A stretch of DNA of 64,000 bases from Gleimia sp. 6138-11-ORH1 (GCF_024814355.1 NZ_JANUXV010000001.1:310001-374000), one strand, 5' to 3'; shown: positions 38,819-48,045, counted from the stretch's first letter. The notes: generated from the letters alone by a model not told the origin. Translations and numbers: made by a program.

Positions 38819-39253
38819 GTGAATGATATTTCTTTGTCTGCTGAAGCAGACGCTAAACCTTCCCACAATTTGGGGTTTAAAGCTGGGCAGATTGTCCAGG
38901 AATTTTATTGGGACACTGACGTCGACGCGCAACTGCGTGACGACATTATGGACGCTACTGGTGAAGACATTGTTGACGGCGAGTTTTCAGACGTTGTCGA
39001 TGGGGTGTTGATTTGGTGGCGAGCTGATGATGCTGAGGAAGAAGACTTGGCAGATGTTTTATTGGACGCGATAGCTAACTTAGACGATGGGGGAGACGTT
39101 TGGGTGCTCACTCCAAAGATGGGTAGCTATGGGCATGTGCGTCCGGCTGATATTCAAGATGCAGCTAAGGTGGCGGGGTTGAAACCAACTTCGGCATCTA
39201 AGGTTGCTCCGGATTGGGCGGGAATGCGTTTGGTCGCGTCTGGTCGTAAGTGA
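38819..39253 (+). CDS. DUF3052 family protein
   Basis: A 144-aa acidic protein of the actinobacterial DUF3052 family. NLGFKAGQIVQEFYWDTDVD at the start, the Asp/Glu-rich middle with VDGVLIWWRADD, and VWVLTPKMGSYGHVRPADIQDAA are characteristic. Function unknown to me; the family is regularly beside aceE, which hints at a pyruvate dehydrogenase link. Starts at GTG 38819. Confidence 0.88.
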   Translation: MNDISLSAEADAKPSHNLGFKAGQIVQEFYWDTDVDAQLRDDIMDATGEDIVDGEFSDVVDGVLIWWRADDAEEEDLADVLLDAIANLDDGGDVWVLTPKMGSYGHVRPADIQDAAKVAGLKPTSASKVAPDWAGMRLVASGRK

Positions 39254-39268
39254 TTTATTGGCTTCATG

Positions 39269-39306
39269 AACCGCTGGTTTTCGTTGAGAATCAGCGGTTT
39301 TTCTTT
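39269..39306 (+). terminator. Terminator after DUF3052 gene
   Basis: AACCGCTG pairs with CAGCGGTT across a 15-base loop, followed by TTTCTTTT. Confidence 0.85.
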
Positions 39307-39433
39307 TCCCAAGGGCGCTGCCTGTCTGTAATGTGTGCCACTAAATGCCTTTTTTCTAGAATCTGATTTTGCACTTTAGAAGTCGGTATGTATAGTTATA
39401 TATGTGCTTGTGAGAGCGCAAATAAATGAATAC

Positions 39434-39510
39434 GGGCCTATAGCTCAGTTGGCTAGAGCAACTGGTTTACACCCAGTAGGTCGGGGGTTCGAGTCCCTCT
39501 GGGCCCACCA
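39434..39510 (+). tRNA. tRNA-Val (anticodon UAC)
   Basis: A 77-nt cloverleaf. Acceptor GGGCCTA pairs with TGGGCCC (one wobble), D-arm TAGCTCAGTTGGCTAGAGCA, anticodon arm ACTGG-TTTACAC-CCAGT giving anticodon TAC, T-arm GGGGG-TTCGAGT-CCCTC. CCA is encoded, unlike the tRNA-Leu in this window. Confidence 0.95.
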
Positions 39511-39515
39511 AAAAT

Positions 39516-39546
39516 AATCCTGAAGCAAATGCTTCAGGATTTTTTG
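39516..39546 (+). terminator. Terminator after tRNA-Val
   Basis: AATCCTGAAGC, AAAT loop, GCTTCAGGATT and a T-run. Confidence 0.93.
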
Positions 39547-39667
39547 TTGCCTCAGGGGAGTTTAAACGCAGGGAGCTACAGCATAGGGGTGAAATACGGC
39601 TTATAGGACAGGTGGTGTTGCTAAAGTCCTTAATCAGTAGCAACAGGTGAACCACAGGTGCATATAG

Positions 39668-39711
39668 TCGGGGCGCGTAGAGTTTTGGTTAGAAAACTCT
39701 ACGCGCCCCGA
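39668..39711. terminator. 19-bp perfect hairpin near the XRE gene end
   Basis: TCGGGGCGCGTAGAGTTTT and its exact complement around a six-base loop, followed by AAAAAG on the plus strand. It sits 38 bp beyond the stop of the minus-strand XRE gene and probably ends that operon. The sequence 39547-39667 has no supported gene. Confidence 0.75.
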
Positions 39712-39749
39712 AAAAGTTTTATGCGCTCTTAAAATGTCTTAAACGCAGC

Positions 39750-39980
39750 TTAAGAGAGGGGAGAGAATTTATCGAGGCTGAAAATCGCCTCCACAGGCAC
39801 GTCAAAAAACTTTGCTAGTTTCAACGCTAAGATTAGCGACGGGAGATACTCCCCGCGTTCTAAATAACCAATCGTCTGATAGTGGACGCCCAAAGCGTCG
39901 GCAAGTTCTTTGCGACTTACCTTCCGATCCGCGCGTAACACGGCGATTCGATTATAAACAGGTTCTTTTACTTCACTCAT
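39750..39980 (-). CDS. XRE/Cro-CI family transcriptional regulator
   Basis: A 76-aa single-domain helix-turn-helix protein: RIAVLRADRKVSRKELADALGV, HYQTIGYLERGEYLPSLILALKLAKFFDVPVEAIF is the compact XRE fold typical of small regulators. It is the last gene of a minus-strand operon behind an ABC-2 ATPase and permease and may control it. A candidate operator lies upstream of the ATPase gene (41714-41739). Confidence 0.88.
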   Translation of the reverse strand: MSEVKEPVYNRIAVLRADRKVSRKELADALGVHYQTIGYLERGEYLPSLILALKLAKFFDVPVEAIFSLDKFSPLS

Positions 39981-39999
39981 AAATACTGCTTTATTTCCG

Positions 40000-40848
40000 T
40001 TACATTCCTAACTGGGAATCAACTTTATGACGGCGACTAACCAAAACTGAGGTGGTCTCTTTCTTAAAGGTACGCCAGATTGCGAAAGATGCTACCGTGA
40101 AGCCTAGAATAGTCCATGCTACTAAAAGAAGCAACGCTAGCCATTCATAGCCTAAACTATCCCCAAAGAATGTGCGGGCACCAGTATCTAAGAAAATGCT
40201 CCGAGTTAAGTATGCCGCCCAATAGCCTGGGGTAATATAAGCCACCCACATAAGCCAACCAGGAAGTAACGTAATCGGAAACACCACGCCGGAAAGCGAA
40301 AAGATCCCTATCATTGCTGCATAAACAATTAAAGTTGCATAAGTGTTTCGCGTAAGGGTTCCAAATAGGAATGCGATCGGTGTGTTAGCAGAAATTGCGA
40401 TGAGTAAAATCAGCAGGGTAAGCAGGTACTGGGTGAAACTGAAACTAAAATCTGGGGGGAGGAATGCTGCTCCTACGAATAAAGAGACGATTTGGAAGAT
40501 TGTGACGGCACTAAGGGAAACTATTTTCCCTATCATCCAAGCTGGAATCCCGAAGGGGAGAAATTTAACTCGTAAAAGCGTTCCATTAAGGTGCTCAATA
40601 TACATCTCTTGGGGGAGCTGAATGCAGGCAAAACTTGCGTAGCCGCCAATCAAAGAAGCCGCTAAAACAGAACCAAGGGAAAACTCTGAGAAACTATTTC
40701 CCGATCTGCTGCTGTACCAAAATATTCCCAGATAAAGGATGGGGGTGAATAGTAGAGAAAGCAGGCCACCTACCTTAAATTGTGGGCGTAGGTCTGCTTT
40801 TACCTGGATTAAAGTAGCTTTAAGAATTTCTTTAATCATCTTTTTCAC
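40000..40848 (-). CDS. ABC-2 type transporter permease
   Basis: A 282-aa protein with six hydrophobic segments, the ABC-2 exporter arrangement. It begins MIKEILKATLIQVKADLRPQF and shows the internal FLFGTLTRN and PLSLLPGWL-like FPITLLPGWLMWVAYITPGYW patterns of drug/lipid exporters. It overlaps the ATPase gene by 17 bp, so translation is coupled. Substrate unknown. Confidence 0.88.
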   Translation of the reverse strand: MKKMIKEILKATLIQVKADLRPQFKVGGLLSLLFTPILYLGIFWYSSRSGNSFSEFSLGSVLAASLIGGYASFACIQLPQEMYIEHLNGTLLRVKFLPFGIPAWMIGKIVSLSAVTIFQIVSLFVGAAFLPPDFSFSFTQYLLTLLILLIAISANTPIAFLFGTLTRNTYATLIVYAAMIGIFSLSGVVFPITLLPGWLMWVAYITPGYWAAYLTRSIFLDTGARTFFGDSLGYEWLALLLLVAWTILGFTVASFAIWRTFKKETTSVLVSRRHKVDSQLGM

Positions 40849-41683
40849 CTTTGCTCATCAGATCTAAATAAGCTGTTTCTAAAGTGGGGCGCGTGATAGT
40901 TAATTCACTGATTTGTGTAAGTGGAAGCTGCGCTACGAATTTTTCCACTTCATTAGTGGCATGTACCTGCGTATTCCCAGCGGAATCTTTCCAAGAAATC
41001 TGCGCCAAAGGGGTGTGTTTAGTGCGTAGGTGGGAGGGAGTGTCATCAGCTAAGATTTGTTTCGAGTTCAAAATCATTATCCGAGACGCGACTTTTTCAG
41101 CTTCATCCAGGTCATGGGTAGTGAATAAAACAGTGGCTCCATTTAAGGTCGCCTGATCTATAAGCTGATGGATATTGTGGCGGGCCTCCACATCTAAACC
41201 AGTAGATGGCTCGTCTAAGATAAGTAGTTTTGGATTGCCTAAAGTAGCGGTAGCAAAATCGATACGCCGACGTAAGCCACCAGAGAGTTTCGCTAGGGGC
41301 TGGTTAATATGCTCACTGGCATCTACTTCTGCTAATGCTTCCGCAACAGTTTTTGGTTTTTTACCCGCCGCCTGGTACAGAGAACGTGCCCATTCAAGAT
41401 GATCTTTTACCGGCCATTTCGGGTGGTCGCGCCAATGCTGTTGGACAATGCCAATCTCCATCCAAAACTTTGCGTCCTGGTAGCGGGGTGTTTTCCCGAG
41501 GACGCTCACTGAACCATTTTGCGGATTGAGCTGTCCTAAAATAATGTCAAGGAGGGTTGTTTTGCCAACCCCATTAGGGCCCAGCAGGGCGACCACTTCG
41601 TTTTCGGCGATTTCAAAATTTAGGTTTTCTAAAATGGATCGTTTTCCGTATGAGAAGTGTAAATCAGAAACACTGATTACCAT
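40832..41683 (-). CDS. ABC transporter ATP-binding protein
   Basis: A 283-aa ATPase. Walker A GPNGVGKTT, signature LSGGLRRRID, Walker B LLILDEPSTGLD, H-loop TTHDLDEAE. The signature LSGGLRRR is a variant of LSGGQRRR. Layout matches drug-efflux type (DrrA/CcmA-like) exporters with an ABC-2 permease, which is the next gene. First gene of the operon ending with the XRE regulator. Confidence 0.93.
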   Translation of the reverse strand: MVISVSDLHFSYGKRSILENLNFEIAENEVVALLGPNGVGKTTLLDIILGQLNPQNGSVSVLGKTPRYQDAKFWMEIGIVQQHWRDHPKWPVKDHLEWARSLYQAAGKKPKTVAEALAEVDASEHINQPLAKLSGGLRRRIDFATATLGNPKLLILDEPSTGLDVEARHNIHQLIDQATLNGATVLFTTHDLDEAEKVASRIMILNSKQILADDTPSHLRTKHTPLAQISWKDSAGNTQVHATNEVEKFVAQLPLTQISELTITRPTLETAYLDLMSKGEKDD

Positions 41684-41713
41684 TTCTGCTCCTTTTCGTA
41701 ATGTCCCTAATAG

Positions 41714-41739
41714 AAAATGTAATAGGTCTACTATATTTT
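41714..41739. promoter_or_regulatory. Imperfect inverted repeat upstream of the ABC operon
   Basis: AAAATGTAATAG and CTACTATATTTT form a 10-of-12 dyad with a 2-bp spacer, 31 bp upstream of the ATPase start and likely overlapping its promoter. A candidate site for the XRE regulator encoded at the end of the operon; inferred. Confidence 0.35.
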
Positions 41740-41768
41740 GTCAATCGTCTACAACAATTCAACGTAAA

Positions 41769-41804
41769 AGCGGAGCTAGTTCGCTCACGCAAACTAGCTC
41801 CGCT
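41769..41804 (-). terminator. Terminator of the dicarboxylate/amino-acid symporter gene
   Basis: AGCGGAGCTAGTT pairs with AACTAGCTCCGCT, a 13-bp stem; TTTT follows on the minus strand. 14 bp beyond the symporter stop. Confidence 0.85.
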
Positions 41805-41817
41805 CAAATACCCAAAA

Positions 41818-43140
41818 CTACTTTTCTAAGACCTGCCGATCCAAAATCTTCTCCCGTGCCGAAACAATCACCGGAACCACTAACTGACCGGTCACATTCA
41901 ACGCGGTTCGCCCCATATCCAGGATCGGGTCAATCGCCAGCAGCAAACCAACGCCCTCGAGAGGCAAACCCAAAGTAGAAAGCGTCAAAGTGAGCATCAC
42001 AGTCGCCCCAGTTAAACCGGCAGTAGCTGCCGAACCCACAACTGCCACGAAAACGATTAAGAAATACTCCAATGGCCCCAGCTCAATCCCAAAGAACTGA
42101 GCCACAAAAATAGCTGCAATCGCCGGATAAATCGCCGCGCAACCATCCATCTTAGTAGTTGCTCCTAAAGAAGTTGCGAAAGAACCATAAGCTGACGGTA
42201 CCCCCAAATTCTCGGACGCAACATGTTGAGTTACCGGCAACGTACCTAAAGAAGAACGCGAAACGAAACCTAGCTGAATCGCCGGCCAAGCACCCCGATA
42301 GAAATCAACTGGGGAAATGCCATGCAGTTTCAGTAAAACCGGGTATACAATCGCGCCCACAATCAGTAAACCAACGTAAATGGCTACCACGAACCAGCCT
42401 AAAGTGCTGATTTTTGCCCAACCATAATGAGACACCGCATATCCGATTAGACCAGCTGTACCAATCGGAGCTAAACGAATCACACCCCAAAGAATTTTCT
42501 GCAATACTTTTAGAGCCGACTCGGCAAAAGCCACAAAAGGTTGCGCCGCATCCTTAGCTTTAAGCACTGCTAAACCAGTAGCAATCCCAATAAACAATAC
42601 CTGTAGCGCATTAAACTTTAACCGAGTATTAACCGTATCGCCATTTAATGATGAACTAACTTCCAACCCCAGGAAGTTAGAAGGCACAATACTTCTAATA
42701 AAGTCAGTCCACCCACCCACGCGGCTGGGCTGCGCTAACTGGTCAGCCGAAACCGAAGAATGTAAACCAGGCTGGAAAACAATCCCTAAGAAAATCCCGA
42801 TAGTAACCGAAATTAACGCCGTAATTGCAAACCACAAAAGCGTTTTCCAAGCTAAAGCTGCTGCGTTAGTAACCCCGCGTAAGTTATTAATTGAAACAAC
42901 CATCGCAAAGAAAATCAATGGAGGAACCAGCGCGATTAAAAGGCTCACAAAGCTAGAGCCCACCCAGTGCAAGGTTCCCTCAAGCCACGGTAGGGCGTCG
43001 CTACCGTCCCCGAAATGGATTGCAGCAAACCCCAGCAGAATTCCCACCGCTAAACCTAAGAAAATCTGCACGGTAAATGAAGGCATCCGCAACCACCTGC
43101 GCGTGGGGCTAACACCGGTTTCAACCATTGTCGTAGTCAT
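41818..43140 (-). CDS. Dicarboxylate/amino acid:cation symporter (DAACS family)
   Basis: A 440-aa elevator-type carrier related to GltP/GltPh. Re-entrant hairpin 1 has SRSSLGTLPVT, matching the S-S-x-x-T-L-P motif. The TM7 motif is TTKMDGCA, where the archetype is T-N-M-D-G-T, so the sodium-coordinating Asn is Lys here. TM8 has DMGRTALNVTG, keeping the conserved Asp, Arg and Asn. The Lys substitution suggests altered ion coupling, though I recall similar KMDGC sequences in other actinobacterial members. Substrate may be glutamate, aspartate or C4-dicarboxylate. Monocistronic. Confidence 0.88.
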   Translation of the reverse strand: MTTTMVETGVSPTRRWLRMPSFTVQIFLGLAVGILLGFAAIHFGDGSDALPWLEGTLHWVGSSFVSLLIALVPPLIFFAMVVSINNLRGVTNAAALAWKTLLWFAITALISVTIGIFLGIVFQPGLHSSVSADQLAQPSRVGGWTDFIRSIVPSNFLGLEVSSSLNGDTVNTRLKFNALQVLFIGIATGLAVLKAKDAAQPFVAFAESALKVLQKILWGVIRLAPIGTAGLIGYAVSHYGWAKISTLGWFVVAIYVGLLIVGAIVYPVLLKLHGISPVDFYRGAWPAIQLGFVSRSSLGTLPVTQHVASENLGVPSAYGSFATSLGATTKMDGCAAIYPAIAAIFVAQFFGIELGPLEYFLIVFVAVVGSAATAGLTGATVMLTLTLSTLGLPLEGVGLLLAIDPILDMGRTALNVTGQLVVPVIVSAREKILDRQVLEK

Positions 43141-43249
43141 GCTAAACCTAGCTTTCCAATCGTAATAAATCAGTTCTCAAGTAGATAAACAACTGCTATA
43201 AAAAATATATTCCAAAAATCTAAAATTAGGTTAAAAATGTGATTAAAAA

Positions 43250-43283
43250 TTTGGGCTTGTTAAGCATTCTTAACAAGCCCAAA
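43250..43283 (-). terminator. Terminator of the acyl-CoA ligase gene
   Basis: TTTGGGCTTGTTAAG pairs with CTTAACAAGCCCAAA around a short loop; five T follow on the minus strand. 9 bp beyond the ligase stop. Confidence 0.9.
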
Positions 43284-43291
43284 TAAACTAA

Positions 43292-45178
43292 CTACCTGTT
43301 CTCATCGGGAATTGGCCCGCCATAAATCTTATCGATTTCAGTAGCAAAAGCCTCATGTACCGCCCGACGCTTAACCTTCATAGAAGGAGTTAAGAACCCA
43401 TTAGCCTCAGTAAAATCAGTATCCAAAATAGTAATTTTACGAATCGACTCTGCCCGAGACACAGATTCATTAGCGCGCTCCACTGCCCGATGCAAAGCCT
43501 GCAGCACCTCAGAGTGCTGCGCAGCTTCCGAAACCGTCATCGGCGGTAAACCGTGATTAGCTAACCAGCCGGGAAGCATCTCAGAATCTAAGGTAAGCAA
43601 AGCGGCGATAAACGGACGCTGATCGCCAACTACCACCACTTGAGAAACCAGCGGATGTGCCCGCAAAGGATCTTCCAAAGCCGCGGGCGCCACATTCTTA
43701 CCACCCGCAGTCACAATCAGTTCCTTAGCTCGGCCAGTAATCCGCAGATAACCATCCCGATCCAAATAACCAATATCTCCAGTCTTAAACCACCCCTGCG
43801 TAAAACACTCATCAGTTTCCGCAGGCATATTGTGGTAACCGCGGAACACCGTAGGGCCCTTAACTAAAATCTCACCCTCATCAGAAATCCGCACACCCAC
43901 CGTGGAAATCGGAGGCCCCACCGTACCAATCTTAGAAACACGTGGAGTATTCACCGACAGAGGACCCACAGTTTCAGTTAAACCATAGCCTTCTAAAACG
44001 ATAATCCCTAAGCCGCGGTAAAAATGTCCCAGCCGCTCACCTAAAGGACCGCCCCCGGAAACCACGTACTTACAGTTCCCACCTAAAAGATCCTTCAACT
44101 TTCGGTAGACTAAAATATCCGCTAAACGATGCTGTGCTCGTAAAGTCTTAGACGGGCCCTCAGCAGTATCCAAAGCCTTTGAATAAGCAATCGCAGTAGC
44201 AACTGCCCAGCGGAAAGTCTTTAACTTCATCCCCGAAGAAGCCGCCTGCTCAGCAGAGTTATAGATCTTTTCTAAAACGCGGGGGACACCCAGCAAATAA
44301 GAGGGTCTAAAAGACTCTAAATCAGTTAAAAGGTTTTTAATATTAGGCGTATGCGCCAAAATTCCCTGGCCGGTAAGTTGGAAAACTTCCAAAAAACGCG
44401 CGTAAACGTGAGCCAAAGGAAGGAATAAAAGCAACCGAGAACGCTTATGGTTGGCTACTTCACCCATCCAAGAGTGCCCGTTATGCGCTAAAACCGTGAA
44501 ATTACCGTGGGAAAGTTCCACTCCCTTAGGAAGCCCAGTAGTACCGGAAGTATAAACAATCGTCGCTAAATCTGCGATAGTCATTGCCTCAATCCGAGCC
44601 TCAACCTCAGAAAGAGGAACGTCCTGCGCAGCCGCAGTGATCTTCAACAACGCAGAGTTATCTAAAGAAAGAACCTTTAAACTACCAGAAGAAGAAGTGC
44701 GCGCTGCCTGAACTAACTGCGCTAAAATCATCGTTTCAACTACGATTAGCTTAACCTGCGCATCTTGCAAAATATGCGCCACCTGATCAACTGAAGAAGT
44801 CTCATAAATCGGGACCACCACTAAACCAGCTGACCAAGCTGCCACATCTAACAAAGTCCACTCGTAGCGAGTATGCGACATAATCGCAATCGCGTCACCG
44901 CGTTCTAAGCCCATGCCAATCAAGCCACGAGCTACAGTATTTACTTCCTCTAAAAACTCTACGCCGCTTATATTGCGCCAATTCGCCCCCATCTGGGTTT
45001 TCCGCGCAATAATCGGTGCTTTCGGAGAACGTTGGATACGCCGGCGAATCATCCAAGGAATCGTCATATGCATCTCGGTTTTTTCCAACACCGGACCGTG
45101 CCATTCCAGCACCTCAGTAGTTGTCTTTGGCTGGTCTTCCTCAGCAGCACTTGCCTGAGCTAGCGTATCTTCCAACAT
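43292..45178 (-). CDS. Long-chain fatty acid-CoA ligase, FadD15-like
   Basis: A 628-aa AMP-forming ligase that activates fatty acids to acyl-CoA. The AMP-binding P-loop is VYTSGTTGLPKGVELSHGN, followed by the A5-type GYGLTETVGPLSVN, the hinge GWFKTGDIGYLDRDGYLRITGRAKELIVTAGGKNV, and a C-terminal Lys in SMKVKR. The ending fits the long FadD15-like subgroup used for lipid remodelling. Upstream, three 24-bp tandem repeats lie between its start and valS. No beta-oxidation genes nearby, although etfBA is in the window. Confidence 0.92.
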   Translation of the reverse strand: MLEDTLAQASAAEEDQPKTTTEVLEWHGPVLEKTEMHMTIPWMIRRRIQRSPKAPIIARKTQMGANWRNISGVEFLEEVNTVARGLIGMGLERGDAIAIMSHTRYEWTLLDVAAWSAGLVVVPIYETSSVDQVAHILQDAQVKLIVVETMILAQLVQAARTSSSGSLKVLSLDNSALLKITAAAQDVPLSEVEARIEAMTIADLATIVYTSGTTGLPKGVELSHGNFTVLAHNGHSWMGEVANHKRSRLLLFLPLAHVYARFLEVFQLTGQGILAHTPNIKNLLTDLESFRPSYLLGVPRVLEKIYNSAEQAASSGMKLKTFRWAVATAIAYSKALDTAEGPSKTLRAQHRLADILVYRKLKDLLGGNCKYVVSGGGPLGERLGHFYRGLGIIVLEGYGLTETVGPLSVNTPRVSKIGTVGPPISTVGVRISDEGEILVKGPTVFRGYHNMPAETDECFTQGWFKTGDIGYLDRDGYLRITGRAKELIVTAGGKNVAPAALEDPLRAHPLVSQVVVVGDQRPFIAALLTLDSEMLPGWLANHGLPPMTVSEAAQHSEVLQALHRAVERANESVSRAESIRKITILDTDFTEANGFLTPSMKVKRRAVHEAFATEIDKIYGGPIPDENR

Positions 45179-45222
45179 AAAATCCTACTTTTCCCAACTA
45201 ACGGGCGTTTAGCAAATATCCT

Positions 45223-45293
45223 CTAGCCTTACACACCTAGCGGCATCTAGTTATATACCCTAACGGTATCTAGTCTTACACACTTAACGGCGT
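45223..45293. repeat. Three tandem 23-24-bp repeats upstream of the acyl-CoA ligase
   Basis: Units start with CTAG and end near ACGGCAT/ACGGTAT/ACGGCGT: 45223-45246, 45247-45269 and 45270-45293, with a fourth CTAG after. Consensus: CTAG, then TTACACAC, then TAACGGC. They occupy the promoter-proximal region of the ligase gene (start 45178, minus) and could be regulator sites in series. Confidence 0.75.
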
Positions 45294-45314
45294 CTAGCTT
45301 GGTAGTTGCTGGAA

Positions 45315-45340
45315 CGCCCTCGAAAAATTTCCCGAGGGCG
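45315..45340. terminator. valS terminator formed by inverted CGCCCTCG motifs
   Basis: CGCCCTCG (45315-45322) and CGAGGGCG (45333-45340) form an 8-bp stem around AAAAATTTCC. Each arm is a motif copy with its A-rich flank inside the loop. It lies 47 bp beyond the valS stop on the minus strand. Confidence 0.7.
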
Positions 45341-45387
45341 ACCAACGAACTCTCAAACATGGCTCTAAACCGGGAGAATAACTAAAC

Positions 45388-48045
45388 TTACTTTTGTTTT
45401 GCGGGAGCCTCTCCCAAAGAATACTCACGAATCGTCACTTCCTCAGAAGCAGAAGTTAAGATAGAAAACTCTCCGTGAATATGAGTAACTCGCGCTAAAT
45501 CATCCTTAGAAGCCTCCAACAAGCTCACCAAAGCAGCTGGAGCTTCCAAAACTACCTGCAAATATGGAGTACGCGGAGACACCTTAGCTTCAGACTTAAC
45601 TCGGCGCAACCGCACCAATGCCTTAGAAGCCGCCTCTAAAATCGCTGGATTACCCGCAGCTGACTGTAAAGAATCAGCAGTTGGCCAAGCAGCCTCATGT
45701 ACAGAACCCGGACGGTACCAAGACCAAACTTCCTCAGTAGCAAATGGCAAGAACGGCGCAAATAAACGCACCATAGTATCTACCACTAACGCTAAAGCTG
45801 AACGAGCTGACAGTGACTGTCCCACGCTCCACAAACCATCGCGGTTATAGGCACGTTCCTTAACAAGCTCCAAATAGTCATCACAGAAAGTCCAGAAGAA
45901 AGTCTCAGAAACTTCCAACGCGCGCGTGTAATCAAAGACCTCAAAAGCACTCGTTGCAGCTTCAACTACCTTAACCAGCTCGCCAATAACCGAACGATCC
46001 AAAGCCTCAGTTACATTTACCGGGTTAAGATCCAAATCAGCTTCCGCCCCCATAGTAAGTGCGAACTTAGAAGCATTCAGTACCTTAATAGCCAAGCGGC
46101 GGCCAATCTTCATCTGCGACTCATCGAAAGCCGTGTCAGTCCCCAAACGAGCAGAAGCAGCCCAGTAACGCACCGCATCAGAACCATGCTTTTCCAACAG
46201 GCCCATCGGAGTAACCACATTACCCTTAGACTTAGACATCTTCTTACGATCAGGATCCAAAATCCACCCGGACAACAAAGCATGCTTCCAAGGCAAAGCA
46301 TCAAACTCTAGGTGAGCGCGCACCACCGTAGAGAACAGCCAAGTGCGGATAATATCGTGCCCCTGCGGGCGCACATCCATAGGGTAAACATTCTTGAAAA
46401 GCTTTTCGTCCGATAGCCAGCCGCCCGCAATCTGGGGAGTGAGCGAAGAAGTCGCCCAAGTATCCATAATATCAACTTCAGCTGCGAAACCACCAGGCTG
46501 ATCACGCTGATCTGCAGAAAAACCCGGAGGAACATCAATCGTCGGATCAACCGGCAGCTGCTCTTCAGCTGGAGTGAGAACCCGATCGTAGTTAATCGAG
46601 CCGTCAGCTTCAATCGCATACCAAAGGGGGAGTGGCACCCCGAAGAAACGCTGGCGGGAAATCAACCAGTCAGAGTTAAGCCCCTTAACCCAGTTATCGT
46701 AACGAACCGCCATATAATCAGGATGGAAATTAAGTTCTTCACCCCGAGAAACCAATTCTTCACTCAGATTCTTAACCGCACCTGGGCGAGTAAAATCTTT
46801 ACCCCCATTGCGGATATACCACTGGCGGGAAGTAACAATTTCCAAAGGCTTATCGCCCTTTTCGAAGAAGTTAGTCATACGCTGCGTCGGAGTAGGATCT
46901 CCCAACATTTCCCCGCTGGCAGCTAAATGCTCCACGATATGCTTACGCGCTGTGAAAGTCGTTGCCCCCGCGCAAGCCGCGTAAAGATCGCGCCCAGCTG
47001 GAGCAGTAATCCACTCGGGAATTTCAGCTTCCAAACGACCATCTTTAGCTAAAATCGAACGCAGCGGAAGCTGCAACTCACGCCACCACTGTACGTCAGT
47101 TAAATCACCGAAAGTACAGCACATGGCAATCCCAGCGCCCTTATCCATTTCCGCAGCCGGGTGAGCCAAAACAGGAACCTCAACACCAAAAGCCGGAGAA
47201 GTAACCGTAGTTCCAAACAGGTGCTTATAACGCGCATCGTCTGGGTGAGCAATCAAAGCAACACAAGCCGGTAAAAGCTCCGGACGGGTAGTTTCAATCA
47301 CCACATCACTGCCATCAGCAGCATGGAAAGCCAACTTATGATAGAAACCAGGGTACTCACGAGCTTCAAGCTCAGCTTGGGCAACCGCAGTTTGGAAAGT
47401 GACATCCCAAAGACCCGGAGCCGCCGCCTGGTAAGCTTCCCCCCGCGCTAAATTACGTAAGAAAGCAGCCTGCGCCACCCGCTGTGCCTTAGTACCAATC
47501 GTCTGATACTGCGTATTCCAATCCACTGACAGGCCCAGACGACGCCAGAGCTCCTCGAAGCCTTTTTCATCTTCCTCAGTTAGCTGCTGGCACAGTTCAA
47601 TAAAGTTCTTCCGCGAAATCGGCTTCTGATCCTTATTCTTAATCGAGGTCGCAGAACCTTGGTGCGGAGGAACAAAATCAGGATCATACGGCAACGAAGG
47701 ATCGCAGCGAACCCCAAAATAGTTCTGTACACGACGTTCCGTAGGCAGACCATTATCGTCCCAACCCATCGGGTAAAAAACATTCATACCGCGCATACGC
47801 TTATAACGAGCAATCGTATCCGTATGCGTATAAGAAAAAACGTGCCCCACATGCAAAGAACCAGAAACAGTTGGAGGAGGAGTGTCGATAGAGAACACTT
47901 CAGAACGAGTCGTCTGAGGGTTAAACGCATAGACATCAGAACCTGCCCAATTATCAGTCCATTTAGTTTCTAAACCATCAGCGCTAACCCGTTCAGGGAC
48001 AGTGGGCGCGGGGAGGCGAGTTAAATCGCTTGCGTGAGAGGTCAT
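45388..48045 (-). CDS. valS: Valyl-tRNA synthetase
   Basis: ValRS (885 aa), class I with an editing domain. The HIGH-type motif is HVGH in TPPPTVSGSLHVGHVFSYTHTD, the actinobacterial style, and the second motif is KKMSKSKGNVV. GWDDNGLPTERRVQN is the usual following segment. The start ATG at 48045 gives MTSHASDLTRLP. Ordinary length. Flanked on the 3' side by the motif hairpin and on the 5' side by another motif copy at 48083. Confidence 0.96.
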   Translation of the reverse strand: MTSHASDLTRLPAPTVPERVSADGLETKWTDNWAGSDVYAFNPQTTRSEVFSIDTPPPTVSGSLHVGHVFSYTHTDTIARYKRMRGMNVFYPMGWDDNGLPTERRVQNYFGVRCDPSLPYDPDFVPPHQGSATSIKNKDQKPISRKNFIELCQQLTEEDEKGFEELWRRLGLSVDWNTQYQTIGTKAQRVAQAAFLRNLARGEAYQAAAPGLWDVTFQTAVAQAELEAREYPGFYHKLAFHAADGSDVVIETTRPELLPACVALIAHPDDARYKHLFGTTVTSPAFGVEVPVLAHPAAEMDKGAGIAMCCTFGDLTDVQWWRELQLPLRSILAKDGRLEAEIPEWITAPAGRDLYAACAGATTFTARKHIVEHLAASGEMLGDPTPTQRMTNFFEKGDKPLEIVTSRQWYIRNGGKDFTRPGAVKNLSEELVSRGEELNFHPDYMAVRYDNWVKGLNSDWLISRQRFFGVPLPLWYAIEADGSINYDRVLTPAEEQLPVDPTIDVPPGFSADQRDQPGGFAAEVDIMDTWATSSLTPQIAGGWLSDEKLFKNVYPMDVRPQGHDIIRTWLFSTVVRAHLEFDALPWKHALLSGWILDPDRKKMSKSKGNVVTPMGLLEKHGSDAVRYWAASARLGTDTAFDESQMKIGRRLAIKVLNASKFALTMGAEADLDLNPVNVTEALDRSVIGELVKVVEAATSAFEVFDYTRALEVSETFFWTFCDDYLELVKERAYNRDGLWSVGQSLSARSALALVVDTMVRLFAPFLPFATEEVWSWYRPGSVHEAAWPTADSLQSAAGNPAILEAASKALVRLRRVKSEAKVSPRTPYLQVVLEAPAALVSLLEASKDDLARVTHIHGEFSILTSASEEVTIREYSLGEAPAKQK

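Noticed and set aside
39467-39655. Minus-strand frame of 62 codons ending in GPEGLEPPTYWV
   Set aside because: The end is the translated complement of tRNA-Val, a common false gene.
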